This document shows, piece after piece, positions 16,264-24,565 of a stretch of 64,000 nt of DNA. The first letter of the stretch is position 1. Each line of letters starts with the position of its first letter. Location: contig NZ_CP034752.1 of the NCBI RefSeq assembly GCF_004295645.1, forward strand, positions 4,372,001 through 4,436,000, in the 5' to 3' direction. Below the pieces are notes generated by a model. It ran no database searches. It was not told the origin of the DNA and saw only the letters and a list, made by a program, of their open reading frames with translations. The position numbers and the translations under genes were made by a program. The stretch is from Limnobaculum zhutongyuii (GTDB lineage Bacteria; Pseudomonadota; Gammaproteobacteria; Enterobacterales; Enterobacteriaceae).

Positions 16264-17993
16264 AAGAAAAGAATATCTTCATCAGGATCCAGACTGGAAA
16301 GGAAGTCATTAGGCTCATTTAGCATAGCCCGCCCTATCGCCATAATAAGAGCAACCGCCCCATCAATTTTACTGGATGATTGCTCCTTAATAGGTTTGAC
16401 AACATCGTCATTACCGGGCAGATACTTACCGATCACATTACCAATGCACCAGGTCATAATAGGATTACCATCATGATGAAAGCGGCCAGACTCAATTGCT
16501 GCTTCTAACTCCTTCATTGGGTCACTCATGTTGGTATAGTTTTGAATGATGGTAATGGGATTCATCTCTTCATCATCTAACTCATGAGAAATGCCCGTTG
16601 CTCCAAATGGGTCAATGGGTGAATCAGAAACTGGATTTAATCGGTTTGCGGCTTTGGCTTCTTCCAGAATGTAACGGTAATCAACTTCAGCCCCATCGGT
16701 AACAGTGAGAAAACCTAATTCAACCCATTTCTGAAAACGTTCTGCTGTACGGCGGTCTTCATTTTTTTCAACGCTATATACGGTGTCATACGGCACCCAG
16801 AATTTTGGGCAAACACAGTAGTAATGACGTTTACCTTCAATCTCACGGGTAAACAGGCGAGGCATACTGTTCATATCCAGCTTTCTGGCTAAGTCAAAAG
16901 CCAAAATGCATGGTTGCCCTTCGAACTTTTCCAGCGTTAATGTTTTATCTTCACAATTACGCCAGCTCACCATATTGTAAAAAGCAGAACGTGAAGAAAC
17001 CCATATATTTAAATGTTTAGTTTTAAATACACCGGCTTGTCTGGCGTTATTAATAGCTCTTTGCTGCTGACTTAATAAGAATTCGGTATAAACAGATACC
17101 CCCATGTTGGGGTTAGCTTTTGCCAGAATCTTTGGATCGGTCCAGTCATCGCCCTCATCAACCGTATAGATAACACCAAATAGCTCATCATTTGGTACCA
17201 TTCCAGTAAGCATTTCGACTACTTCGCGGCGTTTGTCATAACACGGTCCTTCAATGTTATAACCTGCGGTTGTAATAGCCCACATCAACGGCTGACGCCT
17301 TGCCCCCATGCCCGTTATCATGGTGGTATACAACGCGTCAGTTTCATGCTCGTGATATTCATCAACAACAGCACAATGCGGTGACTGCCCATCGCCAGGG
17401 TTGCCAATTAATGGTTCAAATCGGGCGCCATCTTCTGGCCTATTTAGATTAGACGCATTAACCTCAATACCAAAAGCTTCTACCATCATCGGTGTGCGTT
17501 TACACATTAGACGCGCAGGTCTGAAAACTTCCCATGCTTGCTTCTCTGTTGTCGCCCCTGAATAAACTTCTGCCCCAAACTCCGCATCACAAGTAAAACA
17601 GAATAAAGCCACGCCAGCAGATATGGCTGATTTTCCATTCTTACGGGGAATTTCTGTATATACCTCCCGAAATCGCCGTAACTTTGTTCCTTTATGTACC
17701 CAGCCGAACACAGAACAAATAATAAATAGTTGCCACGGTTCCAAAGTTATTGGCATTCGTTTGAATGCCCACTCCCCTTTTGTATGGGGTAACAGTTGAA
17801 TGAACCTAGCCGCTTTTTCCGCCAGGTCTTTATCAAATCTGTATTTAAATTTCTTCGTTTTTTCTACGGTCAGATCATCTATATGGCGCTGGCAAGCATC
17901 AATCACATATCGGCATGCGACAATCTTCCCGCGTACAACATCACGAGCATATTGATTTGCCGCATTAACATTCGGGTAAGATTTTCTGCTCAT
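16260..17993 (-). CDS. Terminase large subunit
   Basis: 577 residues of the HK97-type TerL family. ATPase domain: Walker A-like PRKNGKS (Lys121) and Walker B 'HCAVVDEYHE' (Asp211, Glu212). C-terminal nuclease part includes 'ILAFDLARKLDMNSMPRLF' and 'ADGAEVDYRYILEEA'-like acidic motifs. It powers DNA packaging and makes the genome ends with TerS. Starts on an ATGA overlap with the true end of the terS frame. Confidence 0.92.
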   Translation of the reverse strand: MSRKSYPNVNAANQYARDVVRGKIVACRYVIDACQRHIDDLTVEKTKKFKYRFDKDLAEKAARFIQLLPHTKGEWAFKRMPITLEPWQLFIICSVFGWVHKGTKLRRFREVYTEIPRKNGKSAISAGVALFCFTCDAEFGAEVYSGATTEKQAWEVFRPARLMCKRTPMMVEAFGIEVNASNLNRPEDGARFEPLIGNPGDGQSPHCAVVDEYHEHETDALYTTMITGMGARRQPLMWAITTAGYNIEGPCYDKRREVVEMLTGMVPNDELFGVIYTVDEGDDWTDPKILAKANPNMGVSVYTEFLLSQQQRAINNARQAGVFKTKHLNIWVSSRSAFYNMVSWRNCEDKTLTLEKFEGQPCILAFDLARKLDMNSMPRLFTREIEGKRHYYCVCPKFWVPYDTVYSVEKNEDRRTAERFQKWVELGFLTVTDGAEVDYRYILEEAKAANRLNPVSDSPIDPFGATGISHELDDEEMNPITIIQNYTNMSDPMKELEAAIESGRFHHDGNPIMTWCIGNVIGKYLPGNDDVVKPIKEQSSSKIDGAVALIMAIGRAMLNEPNDFLSSLDPDEDILFL

Positions 17994-18485
17994 GAGGTGA
18001 TCATCTTAATAAATGGGTTATTTTCTTTTTGCTTTCCGGCCAAACCGATGAGCCGTTGGCGACTACTGGGATCCAGTCCAAGCATTGCCCCCCGTTGAAT
18101 TCATTTCAGACTCTTGTTCTTTTTTAGCTGTAAGCTCAGGGTTTTTTATTGTTCCCCCTGTTGCTCCAGGTACTGTATTACCCTGGATAGCAATTTTTTT
18201 AACAGCCCGACGCCAGAACTCATAAGCAACGCACCAACGCTCAAGAACTGCAAGATCCGTAATACACAAGATCCCCTGCCCACACAGCTCTTTTGTGGTC
18301 ATCGCCCACATAATGGAAGCCAGAGAAAGATCACATTCTGCGAACCACTCCGGAGGTGCTACACCCTTAATTGGTGTAAATACAGGCTCATCTTTATTTA
18401 ATGCCCGTTTGCCGGGATTTCCAGCCAGTTCCTTTCGCGCTGTTGGCTTAGCGCGGCGACCAGACCGGCCCACCGTTCCAGCCAT
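17990..18485 (-). pseudogene. Terminase small subunit (P27 family), frameshifted
   Basis: The first frame from 18485 gives 140 residues (MAGTVGRSGRRAKPTARKEL...) stopping at 18063. The conserved P27-family ending (MLGLDPSSRQRLIGLAGKQK) is found in another frame that stops at 17990, exactly overlapping the terL start. The shift falls at a run of six C on the plus strand (18088-18093); five would restore a 164-residue protein. It may be decay, a sequencing slip or, less likely, programmed slippage. Confidence 0.8.
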
Positions 18486-18636
18486 AAGCTATCTCCGTTA
18501 TAAATGAGACTATTTCTCATCTGGGTTAAATTTCATTTTTCGCGGGTATAAAAATGTAAGGAGGCGGGCAGTACGGGAAAGAGAGGTTTTCAGAGATTTT
18601 TACCCCCCCCAACATGCGTTATAATTTCACTTGAAA

Positions 18637-18987
18637 CTATTTTATTCTTTCTCTCGCCGTTTTTCTGCGGTGACAAGGCACGCATAACAATTCAAGATTA
18701 CACAGTTCGTCACTACCGCCACGGGCTTTAGGTATAATATGGTCAACGGTAGTACCCGATATCACAATGTCATTTCTTAAACAGTTTTGACAAAGATAGC
18801 GATCGCGCTTCATAACAATCGGTTTTAGTCGGTCCCATGATGAACCATATCCACGCTCATGGCGGCTCTTGCCTTGCTGATAACTATTCCAGCCATCGCC
18901 TTTATGGTTATCACAATAACCCGATCTATCCGTTGTAGTCTTAGGGCACCCACGTTTACGACAGGCTTTTGGTATTCTCGCTGGCAT
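18637..18987 (-). CDS. HNH endonuclease
   Basis: 116 residues. N-terminal zinc-knuckle-like Cys/His (CRKRGC, YCDNH), then the HNH core: 'CQNCLRNDIVISGTTVDHII' with the DH pair, 'ARGGSDELCNLELLCVPCHR' with N and H. HNH proteins next to terS/terL are needed for cohesive-end cutting by HK97-type terminases, suggesting the ancestor was a cos-type phage. Confidence 0.9.
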   Translation of the reverse strand: MPARIPKACRKRGCPKTTTDRSGYCDNHKGDGWNSYQQGKSRHERGYGSSWDRLKPIVMKRDRYLCQNCLRNDIVISGTTVDHIIPKARGGSDELCNLELLCVPCHRRKTARERIK

Positions 18988-19020
18988 CAGTTAATACTCA
19001 TTCCAATATTCTCCAGACAT

Positions 19021-19043
19021 AAAAAACCAGCACTTGGCTGGTT
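19021..19043 (-). terminator. Rho-independent terminator (minus strand)
   Basis: AACCAGC-CAAGT-GCTGGTT followed by a run of T on the minus strand. It separates the cargo and lysis region from the packaging genes, so HNH onward probably needs Q-modified polymerase or its own promoter. Confidence 0.7.
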
Positions 19044-19393
19044 AAATTTAATATTTGCGCGATGTATCGAAATATTTAATCCGTCATTTGCTCAACGAAT
19101 AAAACTATATAATCATTACAGCGCCTCTTATAAAGCACCAATAGTAAAACTAAAGAACCCTGCGCTTGTCCCGTGGGGCTCTTATTTTTCGCTCTCCAAA
19201 CATAAAAAATAGCTCAATATCTGGATATATGAAATATTCTAAACTAAAATCAACGACCTGATGTTGGGTGGAGAGGCGTAATACAATACCTGCAAGGGGA
19301 ATATGCCCGGTCTTTTATATAGGGTCCAGTTGACACCCGGCAACCAATCAGCAATAGATGATTATTTAATCACTCTATGACATAATCAAAGCA

Positions 19394-19590
19394 TAACGTA
19401 AAATCATATATGTTTAATTCCTTTCCTTCCCCTCTTCGTGAGGGGATTTTTTATGAGCAAATGTAAGCTCACCTTGTTCTTCGTTGAATACCAACTACCC
19501 TTAGATAGCATGTTACCTACCTGTACATGCCTTTAGAACCGCCTTGCTTTAAACCATCTTGGTAGCCCCTTCTTGGGGCTTTTTTAACAG
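19394..19590 (+). repeat. Twin-terminator module, copy 1
   Basis: Two plus-strand terminators (CCCCTC-TTCGT-GAGGGG then T-run at 19429-19452; AGCCCC-TTCTT-GGGGCT then T-run at 19564-19585) about 115 bp apart. The same layout and clearly related sequence recur at 21242-21440. The piece between the terminators may be a small RNA. Confidence 0.7.
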
Positions 19591-19621
19591 TACAATCCTT
19601 CTCTATTACTTCGGGGGTGTT

Positions 19622-19915
19622 ATGAAACTGACTATTAGCCAGATATCAAAAAGTAATAAGCCATTAAATAACCCTAAAGTCGTCTTTGTTCGAGCTAATT
19701 CCCCTGATTCGCCTAACCTGATTTATCTTATTGCAATGACCAACTGCAATCCCTCAGTGGAAGATTCTCTTGAGTTGCCTGATGAGTTTGAACTAGAAAG
19801 ACCGACAAAAAAGAAAGTTAAACTTAATGGTATTCCAGTCCGACTAACTACAGTGGTTGAGACTGGTAATGAATCAAAGATTATTGGCGCTGAAATACTT
19901 CATTTAGAACTATGA
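19622..19915 (+). CDS. Hypothetical prophage cargo protein
   Basis: 97 residues starting MKLTISQISKSNKPLNNPKV; the ATG at 19622 is preceded by TTCGGGGGTGTT. Predicted mixed alpha/beta, with an acidic middle (SVEDSLELPDEFELERP) followed by a Lys-rich turn. No family recognised. Orientation opposite to the phage late genes marks it as cargo (a moron) with its own transcription unit. Confidence 0.55.
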   Translation: MKLTISQISKSNKPLNNPKVVFVRANSPDSPNLIYLIAMTNCNPSVEDSLELPDEFELERPTKKKVKLNGIPVRLTTVVETGNESKIIGAEILHLEL

Positions 19916-19944
19916 ATAAAATCCATTGTGAAAGAGATTGAAAT

Positions 19945-19970
19945 GAAAAAACCCCAGCAGATGCTGGGGC
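19945..19970 (-). terminator. Rho-independent terminator (minus strand)
   Basis: CCCCAGCA-TC-TGCTGGGG followed by six or more T on the minus strand, 35 bp beyond the zinc-ribbon gene stop. Confidence 0.8.
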
Positions 19971-20004
19971 TAATAATTATTCGCATTTTAATATCAAGAT
20001 ATCC

Positions 20005-20166
20005 TTACCGATGAATGACGAATAACCCCCTACAATGCGGGCAACATAACACAAGCTCCTGAGAAATTTTCAGCGTCGATTGCTTTGAATTTTCCTTACA
20101 TAAAGGGCACTCTACTGTAGAAGTACGTTCCTTCATCTTCTGCATCATTTCATGAAGATAAGACAT
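20005..20166 (-). CDS. 53-residue zinc-ribbon protein (YnfU-like)
   Basis: Begins MSYLHEMMQKMKERTSTVEC. Two Cys pairs, CPLC (residues 20-23) and CPHC (42-45, preceded by another Cys), form a likely zinc ribbon, with a basic helix in front and a short 'LFVIHR' tail. Resembles small prophage zinc-binding proteins such as YnfU. Has its own terminator; likely DNA- or RNA-binding, but this is inference. Confidence 0.6.
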   Translation of the reverse strand: MSYLHEMMQKMKERTSTVECPLCKENSKQSTLKISQELVLCCPHCRGLFVIHR

Positions 20167-20287
20167 AATATTCTACCTCTTTGGCGAATGAGTCTTATTG
20201 TATCACACTCTCACTTTTGATAGTTTTTTATACAATGAATGAACTATCATATTGTGCTATATTTGGTGCCCTATTCAGGAGTATCAA

Positions 20288-20524
20288 ATGAAATCATCAG
20301 AAACTTTAGCCTGGTATCCATCTCAATTACCCTCAGTCAAACTAATACTCGGGACTGCTATCATCGCAGTCGTAAGGCAAGGCCGTCCAATCAACACCAG
20401 AACCCTGATTGAATATTTATATGTCGTTCAGGCCGCTAAAAAAATGAAGCTCAACGACAGGATTGCTATGCAAACTGCAATCGCAGTTTTAAAGGATAAT
20501 CAGAATGTACATGGGCACATATAA
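20288..20524 (+). CDS. YmgB/AriR-like small regulator (tentative)
   Basis: 78 residues from the ATG at 20288 (TTCAGGAGTATCAA upstream). The core 'VKLILGTAIIAVVRQGRPIN' followed by 'TRTLIEYLYVVQ' has the spacing of YmgB/AriR/YcgZ proteins ('LG.AI....G..IN...LI..L'), small helical proteins that modulate RcsB signalling and biofilm genes. The match is by pattern only. Plus-strand terminator at 20661-20687. Confidence 0.5.
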   Translation: MKSSETLAWYPSQLPSVKLILGTAIIAVVRQGRPINTRTLIEYLYVVQAAKKMKLNDRIAMQTAIAVLKDNQNVHGHI

Positions 20525-20660
20525 ATAAAACAACCAAAACTCGTTATTTGGATTTTTTACTAAAAAATAAAAAAGTTGCATAAATCGCAAATAAGTAGAG
20601 TATATAACTATTAATGCAATCCTAATTCTTGCATTAATGTATAACACTTTAGAACTATTT

Positions 20661-20687
20661 CCCCCATAAACTATTGGGGGCTCTTTT
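20661..20687 (+). terminator. Rho-independent terminator
   Basis: CCCCCA...TGGGGG with 8-base loop, followed by CTCTTTTT; ends the transcript of the YmgB-like gene. Confidence 0.7.
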
Positions 20688-20765
20688 TAATCATCATTAC
20701 ACATTCCCACTCAATTTCCACGCATCTAACTAAATCAAAACACTTAAAATTATCAGGAGATTATT

Positions 20766-21080
20766 ATGAAGATATTCAATAAATATATAGGGACCTCTTT
20801 AATGGCTCTTGTACTAGTTACAATGCTCGGTTGTGCACCAACAGCAAAACATGAAGGTACTGGTGAATATTTCGATGACACAGTGATTACAACAAAAGTA
20901 AAGGCCGCTATCTTCAATGAACCATCGTTAAAATCATCTGAAATTAATGTTGAAACTTTTAAAGGAAATGTACAACTAAGCGGTTTCGTTAATTCCAAAA
21001 ATGATATTTACAAGGCAATTGATATTACATCTAAAATTAGTGGTGTTAAGACGATTAAAAATGACATGCAAATGAAATAA
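20766..21080 (+). CDS. BON-domain lipoprotein
   Basis: 104 residues. Signal peptide with lipobox TMLGC (Cys23 lipidated), then one BON domain (about residues 36-104: 'DDTVITTKVKAAIFNEPSLK', 'VETFKGNVQLSGFV', 'GVKTIKNDM'). BON domains bind membrane or envelope surfaces; OsmY and DolP are relatives. Strong RBS (ATCAGGAGATTATT). Single-gene cargo in the prophage, probably altering the lysogen envelope. Followed by the second twin-terminator module. Confidence 0.85.
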   Translation: MKIFNKYIGTSLMALVLVTMLGCAPTAKHEGTGEYFDDTVITTKVKAAIFNEPSLKSSEINVETFKGNVQLSGFVNSKNDIYKAIDITSKISGVKTIKNDMQMK

Positions 21081-21512
21081 TTATCCTAATGGCAAAGAGG
21101 TGAGATTAGCATCCCTTACCTCTACGCCTGTGTTGGAAGCCGTCATACTACTTTTGTATGAAGTTCCTGTGACTCGACTGTTTCAATTAAGTCATTAATC
21201 GAGTATATTTATTGAGCACCCCAAGGATGGGACATTCAAGATTAATACAATAATTATATGTTTCATTTCTTTCCTTCCCCTCTTCGCGAGGGGATTTTTT
21301 TGGACGCACTCGCAAATTCACCTTGCTCTTCACTGAATATCAACTAACTTTAAAGAACATGTTATTTACATGTACATATTCTAATAAATACCTTGCTTTA
21401 TACCTATTGGACGCCCCTTCTCGGGGCTTTTTTTGTTTGACGCAGAGTAAAAGCCGTTGTGAAAGAGGCTTAAATGAAAAACCCACCGAAGTAGGTTTAT
21501 GGCATCTCACGG
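21081..21512. other. Gene-free stretch with twin terminators
   Basis: Contains the second twin-terminator module (21242-21440) and no convincing gene. Confidence 0.45.
21242..21440 (+). repeat. Twin-terminator module, copy 2
   Basis: Related to 19394-19590: CCCCTC-TTCGC-GAGGGG plus T-run at 21277-21300, then GCCCC-TTCTC-GGGGC plus T-run at 21413-21435. The intervening 110 bp resembles copy 1 in blocks (for example CACCTTG.TCTTC and TGAATA.CAACTA). Confidence 0.7.
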
Positions 21513-21746
21513 CTATGGCATCGGGCAAAAGCCCATTGCGCTAGTCGTTTTAGGCACCCACTGAGTAGTACAGAACTTTGTGTAAAATGGTCTGCGCCAT
21601 TTACACGTAACAAAAATTCCATTTGACGATGACGACAAGTATTGCCAGTTTCCCCACCTTTCAGAACATCCTGTCTGGTAAGCATTTGCTGGTAACACCA
21701 TAAATATAAATCCAGATGTGCATAATAATAATATTTTCCTAACCAT
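21513..21746 (-). CDS. Small secreted Cys-containing protein
   Basis: 77 residues from the ATG at 21746 (AAAAAGGGAGCG upstream). N-terminal signal peptide MVRKILLLCTSGFIFMVLPA, cleavage likely after ANA. The mature part of about 53 residues is Trp- and Cys-rich (TGCSERWGNWQYL, FVTCKWRRPFY, FCTTQWVPK, FCPMP). No family recognised; possibly an envelope-acting cargo protein downstream of the lysis genes. Confidence 0.55.
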   Translation of the reverse strand: MVRKILLLCTSGFIFMVLPANAYQTGCSERWGNWQYLSSSSNGIFVTCKWRRPFYTKFCTTQWVPKTTSAMGFCPMP

Positions 21747-21967
21747 AATACGCTCCCTTTTTCCCTGCTGATATTCAAAATAAATATCTACAAGCAGTAT
21801 TATAATAATGAACATGTTAGAGGATATTTTAACTGCTATTTATACTAGCATGGTATTCTTTGTGATATTGATCACATTATTGATTTGCATTCAATAAGTT
21901 AAAAATATTAGGAATTTATTAGGAGAAAACTTTCGAATTTAATGTATTTACAACGCTTAGATTTTAT

Positions 21968-22309
21968 TTAATTAGCACTATTGTTTAGCGTGAAGCTAAT
22001 TCTTTCTATCGTCTTCAGTGCTGATATCTGACTATTACACTGCTCGATGACTGCGAAGAGTTCCGCAATATAACCGGGATAATCACCGTAATTCTGAACC
22101 TGATAATCAGGTACTTGGCACGACTTAAATAGGCTACTTGGCACCGGTAGTGGCAGCGTTGATTTCGGCGGCGCGCTCACGCAACTGCTGAGTAACAGAG
22201 TCAGGCACAGGAACGCTAAAGCACTTGCTGTTGGCCTGCGCTGCGACAAGCTGTTTTTGCAGCTCTTTGGCCCGACTCTCACTAGCCTGCTTTTGTTCTG
22301 CGACTCCAT
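21968..22309 (-). CDS. Outer-membrane spanin (Rz1-like)
   Basis: 113 residues in a different frame overlapping the last 176 bp of the Rz-like gene, the classic Rz/Rz1 arrangement. A hydrophobic stretch ends in a lipobox (LLLSSC), followed by a Pro-rich linker (APPKSTLPLPVPSS). It would be anchored in the outer membrane and pair with the inner-membrane spanin to fuse the membranes at lysis. The true start may be a later GTG or TTG, since about 30 residues precede the signal sequence. Confidence 0.75.
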   Translation of the reverse strand: MESQNKSRLVRVGPKSCKNSLSQRRPTASALAFLCLTLLLSSCVSAPPKSTLPLPVPSSLFKSCQVPDYQVQNYGDYPGYIAELFAVIEQCNSQISALKTIERISFTLNNSAN

Positions 22310-22508
22310 CCATAACCTCTTGAATCTGTAGGTACTGCGTTCTGATTTTGGCTGAATAGGCGCGTTCTTCTGCTAACGCCACGGCTGCCTGTTGCTTCTC
22401 ATTTTTCAACTGATTTAGTTGATGACTTAACCAGCGGCAATAAAGAAGCAACATCACAACGCATAGAGTACCTAAAGCAGCAGTAATCCACTTATTAACG
22501 AAGCTCAT
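22134..22508 (-). CDS. Inner-membrane spanin (Rz-like)
   Basis: 124 residues: one N-terminal membrane helix (WITAALGTLCVVMLLLYC) and a long periplasmic coiled coil rich in Gln, Glu and Ala, with the Cys-containing end 'ANSKCFSVPVPDSVTQQLRE'. Typical i-spanin, complexing with the overlapping Rz1. Overlaps the endolysin gene by four bases. Confidence 0.85.
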   Translation of the reverse strand: MSFVNKWITAALGTLCVVMLLLYCRWLSHQLNQLKNEKQQAAVALAEERAYSAKIRTQYLQIQEVMDGVAEQKQASESRAKELQKQLVAAQANSKCFSVPVPDSVTQQLRERAAEINAATTGAK

Positions 22509-22924
22509 AGCAAGCTAAACGCTTTTTCAAACATCTCATCTGGATAGGGTTGAGAACCGTTCTCGTGCCGGACAATAGCTTTAGCCAGCGCAATAGCTGT
22601 TTTCTTATCGCTTACACTGATTTCCTGCACCGGTGATACACCAAGGTCTTTAGTTACATCGTTAACGTACGCAGACGTGTTATTTTCGTTAGTCGGTGCC
22701 CAGCGGTTAATTAGTGCAGCTACTGTCCTTAATTTGTACTTCCGTTGATATGTTCCCAGTAATGACATTAATGCCCTGATACCATATTCAGCAGACTGGA
22801 ACCGGCAGAAGCGTTTTTCTAATACCGGATCAAATGGCAACTGACCTTTCCAGTTATTTTCCGGGTTGTAGTCGATATTGCCAGGATTGTTATTTCTAAT
22901 ACCGCGTGATTGATTAGCTGCCAT
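22505..22924 (-). CDS. Putative phage endolysin
   Basis: 139 residues beginning MAANQSRGIRNNNPGNIDYN, then 'FQSAEYGIRALMSLLGTYQR' and 'TVAALINRWAPTNENNTSAY'. This family is usually labelled 'structural protein' but has the fold pattern of small muralytic enzymes, and its place between holin and spanins argues that it degrades peptidoglycan. The catalytic residue is not certain from sequence alone. AGGAGCGG precedes the start. Confidence 0.75.
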   Translation of the reverse strand: MAANQSRGIRNNNPGNIDYNPENNWKGQLPFDPVLEKRFCRFQSAEYGIRALMSLLGTYQRKYKLRTVAALINRWAPTNENNTSAYVNDVTKDLGVSPVQEISVSDKKTAIALAKAIVRHENGSQPYPDEMFEKAFSLL

Positions 22925-23249
22925 TTGTGTTTGCCGCTCCTGATTTATTACTAATTAGTTTTTTCAGAACTGAGCCAATAAAATCAGTTCCCAGATACCC
23001 AATAAATACACTTGTTATTAATGCCCAGTCTGGCTCGACATTAATTATCATCAGGATATCTCTAATGAACCACGCGATTACTGAACACATAGCAGCATCA
23101 AGCATTACCTTTGCCTTTCCGCCACCTGCATAAGCCCCACGTAACAAAGCCATAAGAGCTGCTAATACAGCACTCAGTAATTCGCCTCGATGTTCAGCAA
23201 TCCACGCGATGATGGTTCCGTAAATATCTGGTTGTTTATACATACGCAT
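22914..23249 (-). CDS. Lambda-family holin
   Basis: 111 residues from the ATG at 23249 (GGAGG five bases upstream). Three membrane helices (about 21-38, 47-65, 74-93); strong match to the lambda S pattern, especially 'LDAAMCSVIAWFIRDILMII' and 'LITSVFIGYLGTDFIGS'. A second ATG two codons later (Met-Arg-Met) gives the dual-start layout that makes holin and antiholin in lambda. Forms the membrane holes that time lysis. Confidence 0.9.
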   Translation of the reverse strand: MRMYKQPDIYGTIIAWIAEHRGELLSAVLAALMALLRGAYAGGGKAKVMLDAAMCSVIAWFIRDILMIINVEPDWALITSVFIGYLGTDFIGSVLKKLISNKSGAANTNGS

Positions 23250-23488
23250 ATCCACCTCCGTTGGAAGTGTCCATTATTCGTTAAATTTAAAGAGAAATGA
23301 TTATTCTCTAACGTTTGATGGCTTTCTTGATAATGAGTGGGCTCCTGGGGAAAGCTCAGCTTTCCTTCATGATATTCAGGTTGATAATCACTTATAATCA
23401 AGTCAAGCTCTCCGAGCCGTTCTATCAGTGCGGCTCTTTCTTTTTTCAATTTTATATAGTAGGACAAAGCTATATGCTGCCGCTTCAA
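23174..23488 (-). CDS. Uncertain small gene upstream of the holin
   Basis: 104 residues from a TTG at 23488, no ATG available; upstream codons in frame (…GDLTEDKLVEW) also look protein-like. The first 45 residues form a basic helical stretch (HIALSYYIKLKKERAALIER). It overlaps the holin by 75 bp, which is unusual. It may be real with an unusual start or a decayed gene; no family recognised. Confidence 0.35.
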   Translation of the reverse strand: MKRQHIALSYYIKLKKERAALIERLGELDLIISDYQPEYHEGKLSFPQEPTHYQESHQTLENNHFSLNLTNNGHFQRRWICVCINNQIFTEPSSRGLLNIEANY

Positions 23489-23706
23489 CCATTCAACTAA
23501 CTTATCTTCGGTTAAATCGCCAATACAAATGTACTGCTGAATATTTTAATACGAATGCCTCTAATAGAATTAGCCATCAGTCGTTTTCTGATAGATGAGG
23601 GAGTGTTGGTTTTGGCTGGGGCTGAATACGCCCTTATTTACGAGTCTTGAATTATTTCGATTTGAAACTATAACATTAGATAATCACTATAGAATGGCGA
23701 AAGAAC

Positions 23707-23805
23707 ATGAAAATAAGTAACTTTGAAAAAGCGTTTATTCTAATGACACTTGTCATCTTATGCCTATGTGCCATATCGGGCATTCTTGTTTTTAGCGTAT
23801 ATTAA
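23707..23805 (+). CDS. 32-residue single-helix membrane protein
   Basis: Reads MKISNFEKAFILMTLVILCL then CAISGILVFSVY: a charged start and one long membrane helix. RBS is poor (GAAAGAAC). It lies nine bases before a repeated element (23814-23869) and resembles in size the toxins of type I toxin-antitoxin systems or small phage membrane proteins. Coding status is tentative. Confidence 0.42.
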   Translation: MKISNFEKAFILMTLVILCLCAISGILVFSVY

Positions 23806-23813
23806 AACTAGGT

Positions 23814-23869
23814 AGCTATTAGATCTTGGCTTGAGAAACTTAAGGGTTTTAAGAGTTGCCGGTGACTCA
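23814..23869 (+). repeat. 56-bp direct repeat, copy A
   Basis: About 80% identical to 24566-24618; both begin AGCTATTAGATCTTGGC and end GCCGGTGACTCA. Each is followed downstream by a short AAGCCC.GCAC...GGCGAGGCT hairpin (24102-24122 for copy A, 24632-24652 for copy B). Confidence 0.7.
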
Positions 23870-23964
23870 GCTTAATTAAAAACACACTTAATGTTAAAAA
23901 ATAAGTGACATTGTTAAAATTATGTAATTAAATATAACCAGTATTTTTCGATGAGGATATATTT

Positions 23965-24096
23965 ATGAACATGTCACTTTCTGCTATTACCTTAGTTATT
24001 GCCATGTGTGCAGTATCAGTTACAACAGGGTGGATGCTGAATGACTTAGGTAAAGAAAAAACATACTTCACGCTGAAGCAATGCCCAATCAGATAA
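23965..24096 (+). CDS. 43-residue small membrane protein
   Basis: Starts MNMSLSAITLVIAMCAVSVT: one membrane helix then a short charged tail ending KQCPIR. GATGAGGAT lies 8 bases before the ATG, a good RBS. It sits between repeat copy A and its AAGCCCC...GAGGCT hairpin, a layout reminiscent of small toxin genes with a structured transcript. No family recognised. Confidence 0.5.
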   Translation: MNMSLSAITLVIAMCAVSVTTGWMLNDLGKEKTYFTLKQCPIR

Positions 24097-24134
24097 CAAA
24101 AAGCCCCGCACAAGGCGAGGCTATATTTGATTGA

Positions 24135-24212
24135 TCCGCCATCGAGGTATCGAACCCCGACTCTCAACTTCCGCTACAAAATTGACTACTCTACCGGTTA
24201 AGCTAATGGCGT
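24135..24212 (-). tRNA. tRNA-like sequence with abnormal anticodon arm
   Basis: Acceptor stem (ACGCCAT with ATGGCGG, six of seven pairs), a D-arm (GCTT...GAGT with the GGTA loop) and a T-arm (CGGGG-TTCGATA-CCTCG) are clear. The anticodon region is about five bases too long and pairs only as AATTT/AAGTT with an 8-base loop, so no anticodon can be named. Either a decayed phage tRNA or an atypical one. Lambdoid phages often carry tRNAs exactly here, between Q and the holin. Confidence 0.5.
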
Positions 24213-24565
24213 AATTGGTTTTTAAGATTTCAGCCTAATCACAATAACATAGGCTAAAAATTTAGCTCCATAACTTTGACTACTTTACAATCATCAGTTA
24301 CAACAAAAAAACCGCTATTCAAACAGATTCTCTCTTGCTTGATTCTTAATGGATAGCAATGCTTTTACGATCGTAAAGTGTTCCCTCTACAAATCCTCAA
24401 TAAAACTGTATGCCAGTTAGTATCTCAAATTTGACTGAGGTGAGGTTCTATTCTTCTCGTTTCCCTAACCAGAATATATTTAATATTAGCCCACAGCCGT
24501 TAGTCACTATGTGCAGAGTCTGTGTGGAGTGGTTGACGTTTGGTTGTGGGCTAAAATAAAGAAGC

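Larger units (their letters stand above)
18988..19621. other. Gene-free stretch with three terminators
   Basis: Between HNH and the 97-residue gene. Holds a minus-strand terminator (19021-19043), the first copy of a duplicated twin-terminator module (19394-19590) and otherwise AT-rich non-coding sequence. Confidence 0.45.

Noticed and set aside
21323..21544. 73-codon plus-strand frame inside the second twin-terminator module
   Set aside because: Begins between the terminators and reads through the second one. It resembles a stretch in copy 1 at protein level (EYQL...ML.TCT), but this is explained by the nucleotide repeat.
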